From a virus: a stretch of DNA of 29,826 bases. The DNA is taken from IMG/VR virus record IMGVR_UViG_3300047462_000736, positions 1 to 29,826 of that record; one strand, 5' to 3'. The translations under genes and the position numbers were made by a program. The notes beneath the pieces were generated by a model. That model had not been told where the DNA came from. It was given only the letters and a program-made list of their open reading frames with translations, and ran no database searches. Shown here piece by piece: positions 8,698 through 15,799 of this stretch. Positions within the stretch are counted from its first letter, which is position 1. Each line of letters begins with the position of its first letter.

Positions 8698-9522
8698 ATG
8701 AAATTCTACGCCAAAATTACCAAGATCGACGAGGCCGAGCAGATGGTGTTCGGCTATGCCTCGACCGAGGCGCTCGACAGCCAGGGCGAGATCGTCAAGC
8801 GCGAGGCGCTCGAGGCCGCGCTGCCCGAATATATGCGCTTCGGCAATATCCGCGAGATGCATCAGCCTTCGGCGGTCGGCGTCGCGACCGAGGCCGGGCT
8901 GGACGAGACGGGACTGCATCTGGCCGCCAAGATCGTCGATCCCACCGCCTGGGAAAAGGTGGTGCAGGGCGTCTATAAAGGCTTCTCGATCGGCGGCCGC
9001 GTGGTGTCGCGCGACCATGTCCAAAAACACGTCATCACCGGCGTCAAACTCTCCGAAATCAGCCTCGTCGATCGCCCCGCCAATCCCGAGGCGGTGTTCA
9101 CCATGTATAAGGCCGACGACATGGATGGTCTCCGTAAAGCGGGCGCGCGCAACTCCGCCGCCGATCTGCGGATGATCCAAGACATCCACGACCAGGCGGT
9201 CGCGCTGGGCGCAACCTGCGACGGCTGCGCCCCCGATGATGATGATGATGACGACGATAACGATACCGGCGCCGGCGGCGACGCGATGACCGACAAGATC
9301 GCCGGCCTCATCGCCGAACGCGACGCCCTTCGCAAAGCCCTATCCCGCATGCCCGCCGACCGCCGCGCCGCGCTGCGCGCCATCCCCATCGAAAAATCCA
9401 CCGACCGCCTCGGCGGCCTCCACCCCGGCGAAGAAATCTCCCGCGACCCGGTCGAACTCGCCAAACGCGCCCTGCGCCGCCCGATGACCCTGGCGCAGAT
9501 CGAGAAGGTGGCGAATGGGTAG
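8698..9522 (+). CDS. Prohead serine protease, XkdF / HK97-type
   Basis: This protease matures the capsid by trimming scaffold or capsid N-termini inside the prohead. Of 274 residues, the first ~145 carry the herpes/HK97-like protease fold. H55 lies in the EMHQPS motif, S97 in the YKGFSIGG motif, and acidic residues (E120, D125) lie in LSEISLVDRPANPEA. Residues after about 180 begin with an eight-Asp run and continue as a charged helical tail (ERDALRKALSRM, then VELAKRALRRPMTLAQIEKV). No separate scaffold gene is visible, so the tail may act as scaffold. A CGGAGA ribosome site precedes the ATG. The gene lies directly after repeat copy 1. Confidence 0.9.
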   Translation: MKFYAKITKIDEAEQMVFGYASTEALDSQGEIVKREALEAALPEYMRFGNIREMHQPSAVGVATEAGLDETGLHLAAKIVDPTAWEKVVQGVYKGFSIGGRVVSRDHVQKHVITGVKLSEISLVDRPANPEAVFTMYKADDMDGLRKAGARNSAADLRMIQDIHDQAVALGATCDGCAPDDDDDDDDNDTGAGGDAMTDKIAGLIAERDALRKALSRMPADRRAALRAIPIEKSTDRLGGLHPGEEISRDPVELAKRALRRPMTLAQIEKVANG

Positions 9523-9698
9523 GACATTGGACAGGCTGGAGTCGTTGAATCGGGGCGAGCAGATTTGAAATGATTCTGATAATCTGTCCCGAAATCTATA
9601 TGCAAAGGCTCTTTTACGTATCATATAAGCCGATCAGGCACATTCTAACGATGGAAGCGTTATAGTGTGTCTCTACGACGCGTCGGGAAATTTAGCGC

Positions 9699-9989
9699 AT
9701 GACGATTTTTGCAGTGCTCTTACCAGCGGACACCCCGAAAATTGCCGAGCAGATTCAGACCGCATTTCCTAACGACCATTATATGGTCAGCGGAACTCAG
9801 TGGCTGGTTTCAAGTTCGCTGACCGCCGTAGAGTTAAGTGCGAAATTGGGAGTTTATGATCCCAAAAACCCAGGTCTGCCGACTCTTGGGAATGCAATTA
9901 TTTTCGCGACGTCATCATATTTTGGACGCGCTCCGCAAACAGTATGGGATTGGCTAAAGGTAAAATTAGAAAGTCGTGCGGTTGGCTAA
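9699..9989 (+). CDS. Conserved hypothetical small protein
   Basis: This 96-residue protein begins TIFAVLLP, continues with a central TQWLVSSSLTAVELSAKLG, and ends with the motif YFGRAPQTVWDWLKVKLE. The layout is compact alpha/beta with no signal peptide or membrane helix. GC is clearly lower than in the protease and capsid genes around it, and it lies 176 bases after the protease, so it is probably a moron-type insertion. The next gene starts inside its last codons, so the two are likely co-expressed. I cannot name a function. Confidence 0.7.
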   Translation: MTIFAVLLPADTPKIAEQIQTAFPNDHYMVSGTQWLVSSSLTAVELSAKLGVYDPKNPGLPTLGNAIIFATSSYFGRAPQTVWDWLKVKLESRAVG

Positions 9990-10344
9990 CCAGAACCCTC
10001 CATCAGTAGCTGCCGGGCCGCCAACCGAAGTAGCGAGCGTCCCGCCGCCGCAAGATTTATATCCTACTTCCGATATACGCTTCGTCTTGGTTGAGATCGG
10101 CAAGCTAAATACGAAGATCGATCATCTCATATCGGTTCAGGAGAAGTTCGGAAGCAAACTCGATACTGCCGTCCTCACCATCGACAGGGTGAAAACCGGT
10201 AGTATTGTGGCCGGTGTAATTTTATCAGCCGTAATTGCTCTTTTTTGGTGGGCTATTGGAGATAGAATTGAGAACGCCGCTCGTAAGGTTCTAACCGATC
10301 CGGCATTTGAAAGTTCGTCTCACAAGGCTCCTGGGGTAAAATAA
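9976..10344 (+). CDS. Hypothetical single-pass membrane protein with coiled coil
   Basis: A GTG start at 9976 gives 122 residues and a 14-base overlap with the previous gene. The N-terminal ~35 residues are Pro/Ala-rich. Residues ~35-70 can form an amphipathic helix or coiled coil (VLVEIGKLNTKIDHLISVQEKFG). One hydrophobic helix follows at about 76-93 (IVAGVILSAVIALFWWA), then a charged tail. Small proteins of this build occur next to lysis or accessory genes in many phages, but no lysis partner is adjacent here. It ends one base before a strong hairpin. GC is low compared with its neighbours. Confidence 0.6.
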   Translation: MRLANQNPPSVAAGPPTEVASVPPPQDLYPTSDIRFVLVEIGKLNTKIDHLISVQEKFGSKLDTAVLTIDRVKTGSIVAGVILSAVIALFWWAIGDRIENAARKVLTDPAFESSSHKAPGVK

Positions 10345-10369
10345 GCACGCTTAATTTCGTTAAGCGTGC
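10345..10369. terminator. Hairpin terminator between convergent genes
   Basis: There is a perfect 10-bp stem, GCACGCTTAA (10345-10354) and TTAAGCGTGC (10360-10369), with a 5-base loop. Read on the minus strand it is followed by TTATTTTA, giving a U-rich tail. It therefore best serves as terminator of the minus-strand ferritin-like gene, and may also slow plus-strand transcription. Confidence 0.75.
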
Positions 10370-10371
10370 GT

Positions 10372-11076
10372 CTAACCCGCCACCATCCCCGCCACCGTCG
10401 TCACCGCATTATCGATGCTCAACGGCAAGGTCGCCACGCTGCCGGCGAAGGCCGATAGCAGCTTTCGGTACAGCCGCTGCTCGATCGCGCAGAGTTCCCG
10501 AACGCGGGCATGATCGAGCTCGGAAAGTCCGTGCAGCCGCTCCGCCATATTGGTCAGATGTCCGCGTTCCTCGGCCAATAGGCTTTTCAGCGACACGGTG
10601 TGACCGGCGCTTTCCAGCGCCGCCTGGTATAGGCGATAGCCCCACACTGCTCGGAACTCGACGATCATAGACATGGTGAGGTACACCGCGCGCGGATGGG
10701 CGTCGGCATCGAACACGCGCGCGATTTCGGCTTCCAGCCGGTGGAAGTATCGGCGCGCCGACGACGCGGCGACCATGTCGTCGTGCTCGTAATCCATCGT
10801 GCGGCCGGCCTCGCGGTCGGCGTGGCGCTTGAAGAAGAAGGCGTGGCGGGTTTCGTCGGCCAGATGTTTCAGGGTCGGCTGGTCGATGGTCTTGCCGCGC
10901 TGGGTCGCCATGATCTTATGGCTGCCCAGATGTTCCAGCATCGACAGCGTATTCAGAAACCGCGCATGCAGCGCCTTCTCCCCGATGAACCGCGCCATGA
11001 CCGCCGATGTCTCGACCGCCATCGCCGCGTTGTTCATCTCGAATTCGGAAACCAGTAATCCGGTGTCGATCGGCAT
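10372..11076 (-). CDS. Ferritin-like diiron-type four-helix protein
   Basis: The protein has 234 residues, is almost wholly helical, and carries the ligand pattern of ferritin-like diiron proteins. E48 lies on helix 1 (TLSMLEHLGSHK), E75-x-x-H78 on helix 2 (LADETRHAFF), E140 on helix 3 (MIVEFRAVWGYR), and E170-x-x-H173 on helix 4 (LLAEERGHL). This arrangement binds two metal ions in oxygen-handling or iron-storage proteins, but the substrate cannot be told. It is the only minus-strand gene in the head module. It sits between the protease and capsid genes, has a hairpin terminator at its 3' end, and has a perfect inverted repeat 32 bases before its start. GC is like the core genes, so it may come from a host-like chromosome. 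It is not a known virion component. Confidence 0.8.
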   Translation of the reverse strand: MPIDTGLLVSEFEMNNAAMAVETSAVMARFIGEKALHARFLNTLSMLEHLGSHKIMATQRGKTIDQPTLKHLADETRHAFFFKRHADREAGRTMDYEHDDMVAASSARRYFHRLEAEIARVFDADAHPRAVYLTMSMIVEFRAVWGYRLYQAALESAGHTVSLKSLLAEERGHLTNMAERLHGLSELDHARVRELCAIEQRLYRKLLSAFAGSVATLPLSIDNAVTTVAGMVAG

Positions 11077-11108
11077 CGCTAACAGTCCAATTCTCTCTAA
11101 ATTATTCC

Positions 11109-11188
11109 GTCATCCCGTCGAAAGACGGGATCCATCTCTCGGCCGCCGAGACCCTGGAAACATGGATCCCGTCTTTCGACGGGATGAC
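11109..11188. repeat. Perfect 27-bp inverted repeat, copy 2 of the dispersed element
   Basis: Left arm 11109-11135 and right arm 11162-11188 are exact reverse complements. Each contains CCCGTC-GAAA-GACGGG (or its complement), so each arm can also fold alone. The 26-base centre holds a smaller CTCGG/CCGAG palindrome. It is the same family as 8592-8673. The position just upstream of the minus-strand gene and 130 bases before the capsid gene could affect both transcripts. Confidence 0.9.
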
Positions 11189-11320
11189 AAGCCAAGAATA
11201 GACGCAATCAACCCATTCCGGCCAGTGAAGCCCGCCGACCGGAAATTTGCAACTCGCCCTTGGGCAAGGTGGTGGGAACGCCGCGACGGCGTCCCGTCCC
11301 GATGATGGAGCCTCTCAACG

Positions 11321-12751
11321 ATGAATGGAAATGTAACCGCCGATACCTTGGCGCAGGTCAAGGATGCCTTGTCTCACGCCACCCCCGAAGTGCTGTCCAA
11401 GGCAATCACCACCTCGACCGGTCTGGTCGCCTATGACCTGCAGCCTTCGGCCAAGAACCTCTACCCCGCCGCCACGCCCATCCGCAACGTGCTCCCGCGC
11501 GTCGGCGGCGGCACCGGCACGGCCACCAACTGGCGGCAGGTCAACGCCATCATCGGCTCCGGCTGGGATGCGATGGGCTGGGTGCCGGAAGGCCAGCGCT
11601 CCGGCAGGATGAGCTACAACACCTCGACCCGCTCAGCCTCCTTCGCCACGATCGGCGAGGAGGATTCGGTGACCTTCGAGGCGGTCTCCGCCGCCCAGGG
11701 CTTTGAGGATATCCAGGCCACCGCCACCATGCGGCTGCTGCAGAAGATGATGCTGAAGGAAGAAAACGCCTTCCTCGGCGGCAACGGCTCGCTTCAGCTC
11801 GGCACGCCGGCCACGCCTTCGCTCTCGGCCAGCGGCACCGGCGCGACTTTGCCGGCCGCGACCTATTCGGTGATCGTCGTGGCGCTGACCTATGAAGGTT
11901 ATCGTAATTCCAGCCTCACCGGCGGGGTAGCTCCCTCGGCCAATGCGACTCAAGCGGTGACCCTCGGCCAGACCTTGTTCGCTTCCGTCACGGCCGCGGT
12001 CGGCGCGGTCGGCTATGCCTGGTATGTCGGTATCGCGGGCGCGGAAAAGCTGCAGGCGATCACCACGATCAACAGCGTCGCCTTCTCCGCGCCGCTCGCC
12101 ACCGGCAGCCAGGCCGCGACCGCGATCACCGCCGACAACTCAGCCAATCCGGGTCTGGCCTATGACGGTCTGCTGACGGCGGCGCTCAAGGCCGGGTCCG
12201 GCGCTTATGTGAACTATCTCGCCACCGGCACCGCCGGAACCGGCACGCCGCTGACCGCGTCGGGCCGCGGTTCGGTCAACGAGATCGACCTGATGCTGCA
12301 GAAGATGTGGGATCAGTACGAGGTCAGCCCGACCGTCCTCTACGTCAACAGCCAGGAACAGCGCTCGATCACCAACAAGGTGCTCTCCAGCGCCTCCGGT
12401 CCGCTGCTGCGCTACACCAGCGACGGCCAGGATCCTTTCGCCATTATCGCGAACGGCGTCGTCGAGTATTACTACAACCCCTTCGCGCTCGACGGCGGCT
12501 ACAAGATCCCGGTCAAGATCCACCCCTTCGTGCCGCCGGGCACCATCGTCGGCTGGTCGGAGAACCTGCCGGCGCAGTACCAGTCCAGCAATGTCCCGAA
12601 CGTCGCCGAGGTCAAAACCCGCCGCGACTATTACCGGATGGATTGGCCGCTGAAGACTCGCGCCTACGAATTCGGCGTCTATGCCGAGGAAGTCCTGGCG
12701 ATCTACGCGCCGTTCGCGATGGGCGTTATCGCCAATATCGCCAACGGCTGA
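11321..12751 (+). CDS. Major capsid protein, HK97 fold with Ig/FN3-like insertion
   Basis: This 476-residue capsid protein is preceded by GGAG 12 bases before the ATG. The N-terminal part (TPEVLSKAITTSTGLVAYDLQ, then LYPAATPIRNVLPRVGG, then TNWRQVNAI) and the C-terminal part (NGVVEYYYNPFAL, HPFVPPGTIVGWSENLP, VAEVKTRRDYYRMDWP) match SU10-like HK97-fold capsid proteins. Residues ~165-275 form a beta-rich module (LPAATYSVIVVALTYEGYRNSSL, then a Ser/Ala/Thr-rich part) that looks like an Ig/FN3-type surface domain inserted into the shell protein. This is one of the highest-expression genes of such phages, and a hairpin follows it. Confidence 0.92.
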   Translation: MNGNVTADTLAQVKDALSHATPEVLSKAITTSTGLVAYDLQPSAKNLYPAATPIRNVLPRVGGGTGTATNWRQVNAIIGSGWDAMGWVPEGQRSGRMSYNTSTRSASFATIGEEDSVTFEAVSAAQGFEDIQATATMRLLQKMMLKEENAFLGGNGSLQLGTPATPSLSASGTGATLPAATYSVIVVALTYEGYRNSSLTGGVAPSANATQAVTLGQTLFASVTAAVGAVGYAWYVGIAGAEKLQAITTINSVAFSAPLATGSQAATAITADNSANPGLAYDGLLTAALKAGSGAYVNYLATGTAGTGTPLTASGRGSVNEIDLMLQKMWDQYEVSPTVLYVNSQEQRSITNKVLSSASGPLLRYTSDGQDPFAIIANGVVEYYYNPFALDGGYKIPVKIHPFVPPGTIVGWSENLPAQYQSSNVPNVAEVKTRRDYYRMDWPLKTRAYEFGVYAEEVLAIYAPFAMGVIANIANG

Positions 12752-12775
12752 TCGCTAACGGCGAAGCGCCGACCC

Positions 12776-12810
12776 GGACCGGCTCCTTCAGGGGCCGGTC
12801 CTCCCTTTCT
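12776..12810 (+). terminator. Post-capsid hairpin (attenuator or terminator)
   Basis: An 11-bp stem with one G-U pair is formed by 12776-12786 (GGACCGGCTCC) and 12791-12801 (GGGGCCGGTCC), with a TTCA loop. It is followed by the pyrimidine-rich TCCCTTTCT. The T-run is imperfect, so partial termination or mRNA 3'-end protection after the capsid gene is more likely than full stopping. Confidence 0.7.
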
Positions 12811-12828
12811 CGATGACGGAGGCGCGCC

Positions 12829-13389
12829 ATGGCTCAGGGCGATCTGGTCACCTTGGCGGATGTCAAAGCCTATCTGGGCGGCGATCTGCAGTCCAATGAC
12901 GACGGCGTGCTGTCGCGGCTGATTTCGGCGGCCAGCGCGTTCTTCATCACCGCCTGCGCCCAACCGATCGTGCAGACAACTTATAGCGAGCTCTATGACG
13001 GCAAGGGCAATCGGCGTTTGCATTTACGGTATACGCCGGTCACTGCGGTCACCGCCCTGACGGTCGATGGCCTCGCCATCCCGCCTCTGATTGCGGAGCG
13101 CAGCCTGGGATGGGTGCTGAACGCCAATGTCATCTCGCTGTTCGGTTATGGTTTCACGCGCGGCCTCGCCAATATCGCGGTGACCTACACCGCCGGTTAC
13201 GCCGCGCCGCCCCCCGATGTCGTCGAGGCGGTGATGGAACTGGTGGGTTTGCGCTATCGCGGTAAGGATAGGCTCGGTAAAACTTCCGAAAGCATGGGCG
13301 GCATCGCCACCACCGCCTATGCGCAAAAGGACGTCAGCCCGTTCATCGCCAGCGTCATCCGGAACTACTCTCGGGCGAATCTGGCATGA
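12829..13389 (+). CDS. Head-tail connector protein (HK97 gp6-like)
   Basis: The 186-residue protein begins with the helical LVTLADVKAYLG..........LSRLISAASAFF typical of gp6-like adaptor rings that bind under the portal. A beta segment (RRLHLRYTPVTAVTALTVDG) and the conserved ....IAVTYTAGYAAPPPDVVEAVMELVGLRYR follow, where the final helix packs in the ring. It starts after a good ACGGAGG ribosome site and overlaps the next gene by ATGA. Family membership is clear from the pattern; ring stoichiometry is not visible. Confidence 0.88.
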   Translation: MAQGDLVTLADVKAYLGGDLQSNDDGVLSRLISAASAFFITACAQPIVQTTYSELYDGKGNRRLHLRYTPVTAVTALTVDGLAIPPLIAERSLGWVLNANVISLFGYGFTRGLANIAVTYTAGYAAPPPDVVEAVMELVGLRYRGKDRLGKTSESMGGIATTAYAQKDVSPFIASVIRNYSRANLA

Positions 13390-13862
13390 TCGGCGCGACC
13401 TTGAATACCCAGCCGGTCGAGGATTGGCTGAACGCCTATCCGGCCGCCGCCGAGGCGGCAATCTCACGGGCGAGTAATCTCATCGCCGCGCAAATCCTCG
13501 CCGCCGCATCGCGCAATCTGTCCGGCGGGGTCCTGAAAGCCCGGACCGGCACGCTTCGCGCCTCGCTGGCCGCGCAAGTCAGAGCGATGGGAAACAGCGT
13601 CGCCGCAACCGTAACAGCCGACACGCCCTATGCTGCTTTCCAGGAATACGGCTTCAGCGGCATTGAAAATATCGCCCCGTTCGTCCGGCGGCAGACCATG
13701 GCTTTCGGTCGGCCGGTCAAGCCGGTCGATGTTCCGGTGCGGGCGCATACCCGCCGCGTCGATTATCCGGCGCACTCCTTTCTGCGCGCCGCGCTTGCGG
13801 AAATCGCGCCCGCCATTCCGGGCATTCTCGCCGATGCTCTGGCTGAGGTCTCCAAGCCATGA
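13386..13862 (+). CDS. HK97 gp10-like head-tail joining / tail completion protein
   Basis: The 158-residue protein has an N-terminal helix rich in Ala (AAAEAAISRASNLIAAQILAA), then TGTLRASL and the signature TADTPYAAFQEYG of gp10-like proteins. The C-terminal half is rich in Pro and Arg, followed by PAHSFLRAALAEIAPAI. It overlaps its two neighbours by four bases each, which points to translational coupling. The family closes the head-tail interface or helps tail assembly. Confidence 0.85.
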   Translation: MIGATLNTQPVEDWLNAYPAAAEAAISRASNLIAAQILAAASRNLSGGVLKARTGTLRASLAAQVRAMGNSVAATVTADTPYAAFQEYGFSGIENIAPFVRRQTMAFGRPVKPVDVPVRAHTRRVDYPAHSFLRAALAEIAPAIPGILADALAEVSKP

Positions 13863-14293
13863 GTCGTGAAGTCATCCAGGCTGCTTTGTTCGATCTGTTG
13901 ACGGTCGGCGACGACGCCGTCCCCGGCATCCGCCTCGCCAGCCGGCGGCTGAAATCGCCGCAGGATGTCGGGCCGGGAAACTGCCCGGCATTGTTCATGA
14001 TCTATCGCGGCGAGACCGTTGAATGGACCGGAATGCAGCCGCTGAAGCGGATCATGCATCTTGACCTCGTGCTCTACGCCCATTCCGGCGACAAAAGCTT
14101 CCCGACCTCATCCCTGCTCAACCCGCTGCTCGACGCCGTCGAACAGGCCTTCGGCGCCAACGATGCGGCGGTGGTGCAGACACTGGGCGGTCTGGCTCGG
14201 CGCGTCACCATCAACGGCCGTATCGATACCGACGAAGGCCTGCTCGGCGAATACGCCTTCGCCATCGTCCCGATCGAAATCCTGACCCCTTAG
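13859..14293 (+). CDS. Tail terminator / minor tail protein U-like
   Basis: The 144-residue protein has the order expected for tail terminators, which cap the tail tube and link it to the head. A start helix (REVIQAALFDLLTV) is followed by CPALFMIYRGE, then a strand pair (IMHLDLVLYAHSG), a helix (LLNPLLDAVEQAFG) and a final strand (GLLGEYAFAIVPIEI). It lies between the gp10-like gene and the tail tube gene, the canonical place. Start choice is set by the ATGA overlap. Confidence 0.8.
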   Translation: MSREVIQAALFDLLTVGDDAVPGIRLASRRLKSPQDVGPGNCPALFMIYRGETVEWTGMQPLKRIMHLDLVLYAHSGDKSFPTSSLLNPLLDAVEQAFGANDAAVVQTLGGLARRVTINGRIDTDEGLLGEYAFAIVPIEILTP

Positions 14294-14302
14294 GAGACTC
14301 CC

Positions 14303-14518
14303 ATGTCCGATATTTCCGATACGGCGCCGGTCGAACCGGCCGCCGAAGGCGCACCCCCGCCCGCGACCATCCCGGCGCGCGCGGCGATCGACCGCTGGTT
14401 CAACGCGCATATCCCCGGCTCGCCGGTCGCCCGTTCGGTCGAGGCCTACAACCATCTGCGCGCTGTGCTGGGCCATCTCGAAACCGAAATCGCCCAGTTT
14501 TTTGAACAGGAGATCTGA
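14303..14518 (+). CDS. Small hypothetical tail-region protein
   Basis: The 71-residue protein is preceded by an AGGAG ribosome site. The first 25 residues are Pro/Ala-rich and probably disordered; the rest is helical (RAAIDRWFNAHI and AYNHLRAVLGHLETEIAQFFEQEI). It lies between tail terminator and tail tube, four bases before the latter. I do not recognise a family. A small assembly factor is possible. Confidence 0.7.
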   Translation: MSDISDTAPVEPAAEGAPPPATIPARAAIDRWFNAHIPGSPVARSVEAYNHLRAVLGHLETEIAQFFEQEI

Positions 14519-14521
14519 TCC

Positions 14522-15256
14522 ATGACTCAATATGCCTTCGGCGTCGGCGCGCTTATCGCGCTGCGCACCGATATCGCCAATCCCGCCCCCGCGCAGTTCG
14601 GCACTTTGCAGGAGGTGCAGCTCGATATCAGCTTTACCGTCAAGGAGCTGATGGGGCAGTTCCAGGCCCCGGCGGCGCTAGCGCGCGGCGCGCTCAAGAT
14701 CACCGGCAAGGCCAAGGCGGCGCGCATCACCGCCGCCAATTTCAACAACATCTTCTTCGGCCAGACCTTGGGCAGCGGCAACACCCTGACGCAGTTGGGG
14801 GAGGCCGGAACCGTGCCGGCAAGTTCGGCCTATACAGTGACGGTCGCCAACCACGCCACCTTCGTCGCCGATCTCGGCGTTGCCTATGCCGCGACTGGCG
14901 CGATGCTGACCCCGGTGCCCAGCGCGCCCGCGACCGGCCAATATTCGGTCAGCGGTGGCGTCTATACCTTCGGGTCGGGCGACGCCAACGCCAATGTGCT
15001 GATCACCTACAGCTATACCACGACGGCCGGGACCAGCCTGGCGCTGACCAATCTGCTGATGGGCGCGCAGCCGACCTTCAAGCTGGTGCTGAACGAACAG
15101 TACCAGGGCAAGCTCCTGAACCTGCAGTTGAACTCGGTGATCGCGCCGAAGCTCTCGCTCGCTTTCAAGAACGAGGATTTCATGATTCCCGAATTCGATT
15201 TCCAGGCCGCGGCCGACGCCGCCGGCAATATCGGCAATGTTTGGTTGAGCGAATAA
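14522..15256 (+). CDS. Major tail tube protein with a beta-domain insertion
   Basis: The 244-residue tube protein starts after AGGAG. The N-terminal part (LQEVQLDISFTVKELMGQFQAP..ALARGALKITGKAK) and C-terminal part (QPTFKLVLNEQYQGKLLNLQLNS, KLSLAFKNEDFMIPEFDFQA) match siphophage tube subunits, which stack as hexamers. Residues ~100-170 form an inserted beta module (YTVTVANHATF through ANVLITYSYTT) that is also found in the hub protein at about 22864-23062. The gene is followed after one base by the tail chaperone. Confidence 0.9.
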   Translation: MTQYAFGVGALIALRTDIANPAPAQFGTLQEVQLDISFTVKELMGQFQAPAALARGALKITGKAKAARITAANFNNIFFGQTLGSGNTLTQLGEAGTVPASSAYTVTVANHATFVADLGVAYAATGAMLTPVPSAPATGQYSVSGGVYTFGSGDANANVLITYSYTTTAGTSLALTNLLMGAQPTFKLVLNEQYQGKLLNLQLNSVIAPKLSLAFKNEDFMIPEFDFQAAADAAGNIGNVWLSE

Positions 15257-15257
15257 C

Positions 15258-15590
15258 ATGGCCGGCGAAACCGTTACCCTGGGCGGGCAGGCCTATCCGG
15301 TCGCGCCGCTGAAATTCCGCGATCTGAAGCGGATATTGCCGCTGTTCCTCCAGCTCGGCATCGACAGCGAGGCCAAGGTCGACGCGCAGGGCGACATCAT
15401 CGCCGCCGCGATGACCGCGGCCGATCCCGATTTCACCCGCGCCCGGTTCGACGATTTATCGCCGAGTATCGTGGAGCTGCAAGCCGCCGTCTCCACGGTC
15501 GCGGTTCTGTCGGGTCTCGAGCGCCGGGCGGCATCGCCGGGGGAAGCCCCGGCGGCGAATTCCCCGGCTGGGGCGATATCTACGCTCTGA
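15258..15590 (+). CDS. Tail assembly chaperone, short product (G-like)
   Basis: The 110-residue protein starts one base after the tail tube stop. It carries ....VTLGGQAYPVAPLKFRDLKRILPLFLQLG and a helical second half, as in chaperones that coat the tape measure before the tube polymerises. Its last 20 residues are low-complexity. A -1 shift near 15540 opens a longer, better-conserved-looking reading frame to 15799, so this ORF is probably the short form of a G/GT pair. Confidence 0.8.
   Translation: MAGETVTLGGQAYPVAPLKFRDLKRILPLFLQLGIDSEAKVDAQGDIIAAAMTAADPDFTRARFDDLSPSIVELQAAVSTVAVLSGLERRAASPGEAPAANSPAGAISTL
15535..15554 (+). promoter_or_regulatory. Candidate frameshift element in the tail chaperone
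   Basis: A perfect 8-bp hairpin, CGCCGGGG (15535-15542) and CCCCGGCG (15547-15554) with a GAAG loop, contains the run GGGGGAA (15539-15545). At GGG-GAA the P-site codon can re-pair after a -1 slip, but the A-site codon cannot do so perfectly. The element is therefore a candidate only. No canonical X-XXY-YYZ heptamer is visible nearby. Confidence 0.3.
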
Positions 15591-15799
15591 TCGCCACGGC
15601 CTGCGGCTATACATGGGCCGAGATCGACGGCATGACGCTCGGTCAATATCAGGAACTCGCCGCCTACTGGCTTAAATTTCCGCCATCCCATCTACTCCTG
15701 CGCCGAATGATCGGCTATAACCGGCACGAAACCGGAACAACCGGGCTCGGAGAACTTCTTTCCGAAACCGGCGATGGAGGGGTGTTTGCGAAACGCTGA
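15539..15799 (+). CDS. Tail assembly chaperone, -1 frame extension (GT-like)
   Basis: In the -1 frame relative to the chaperone ORF, codons are open from about 15539 to the TGA at 15797-15799. The product reads PGWGDIYALIATACGYTW, then AEIDGMTLGQYQELAAYW, then a helix and a short tail. There is no good start codon or ribosome site in this frame, so the product would be made by frameshifting from the upstream ORF, as in lambda G/GT. The domain looks like the T-part of chaperones that recruits the tape measure. It overlaps the following lipoprotein gene by about 26 bases. Confidence 0.6.
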   Translation, partial: GGSPGGEFPGWGDIYALIATACGYTWAEIDGMTLGQYQELAAYWLKFPPSHLLLRRMIGYNRHETGTTGLGELLSETGDGGVFAKR

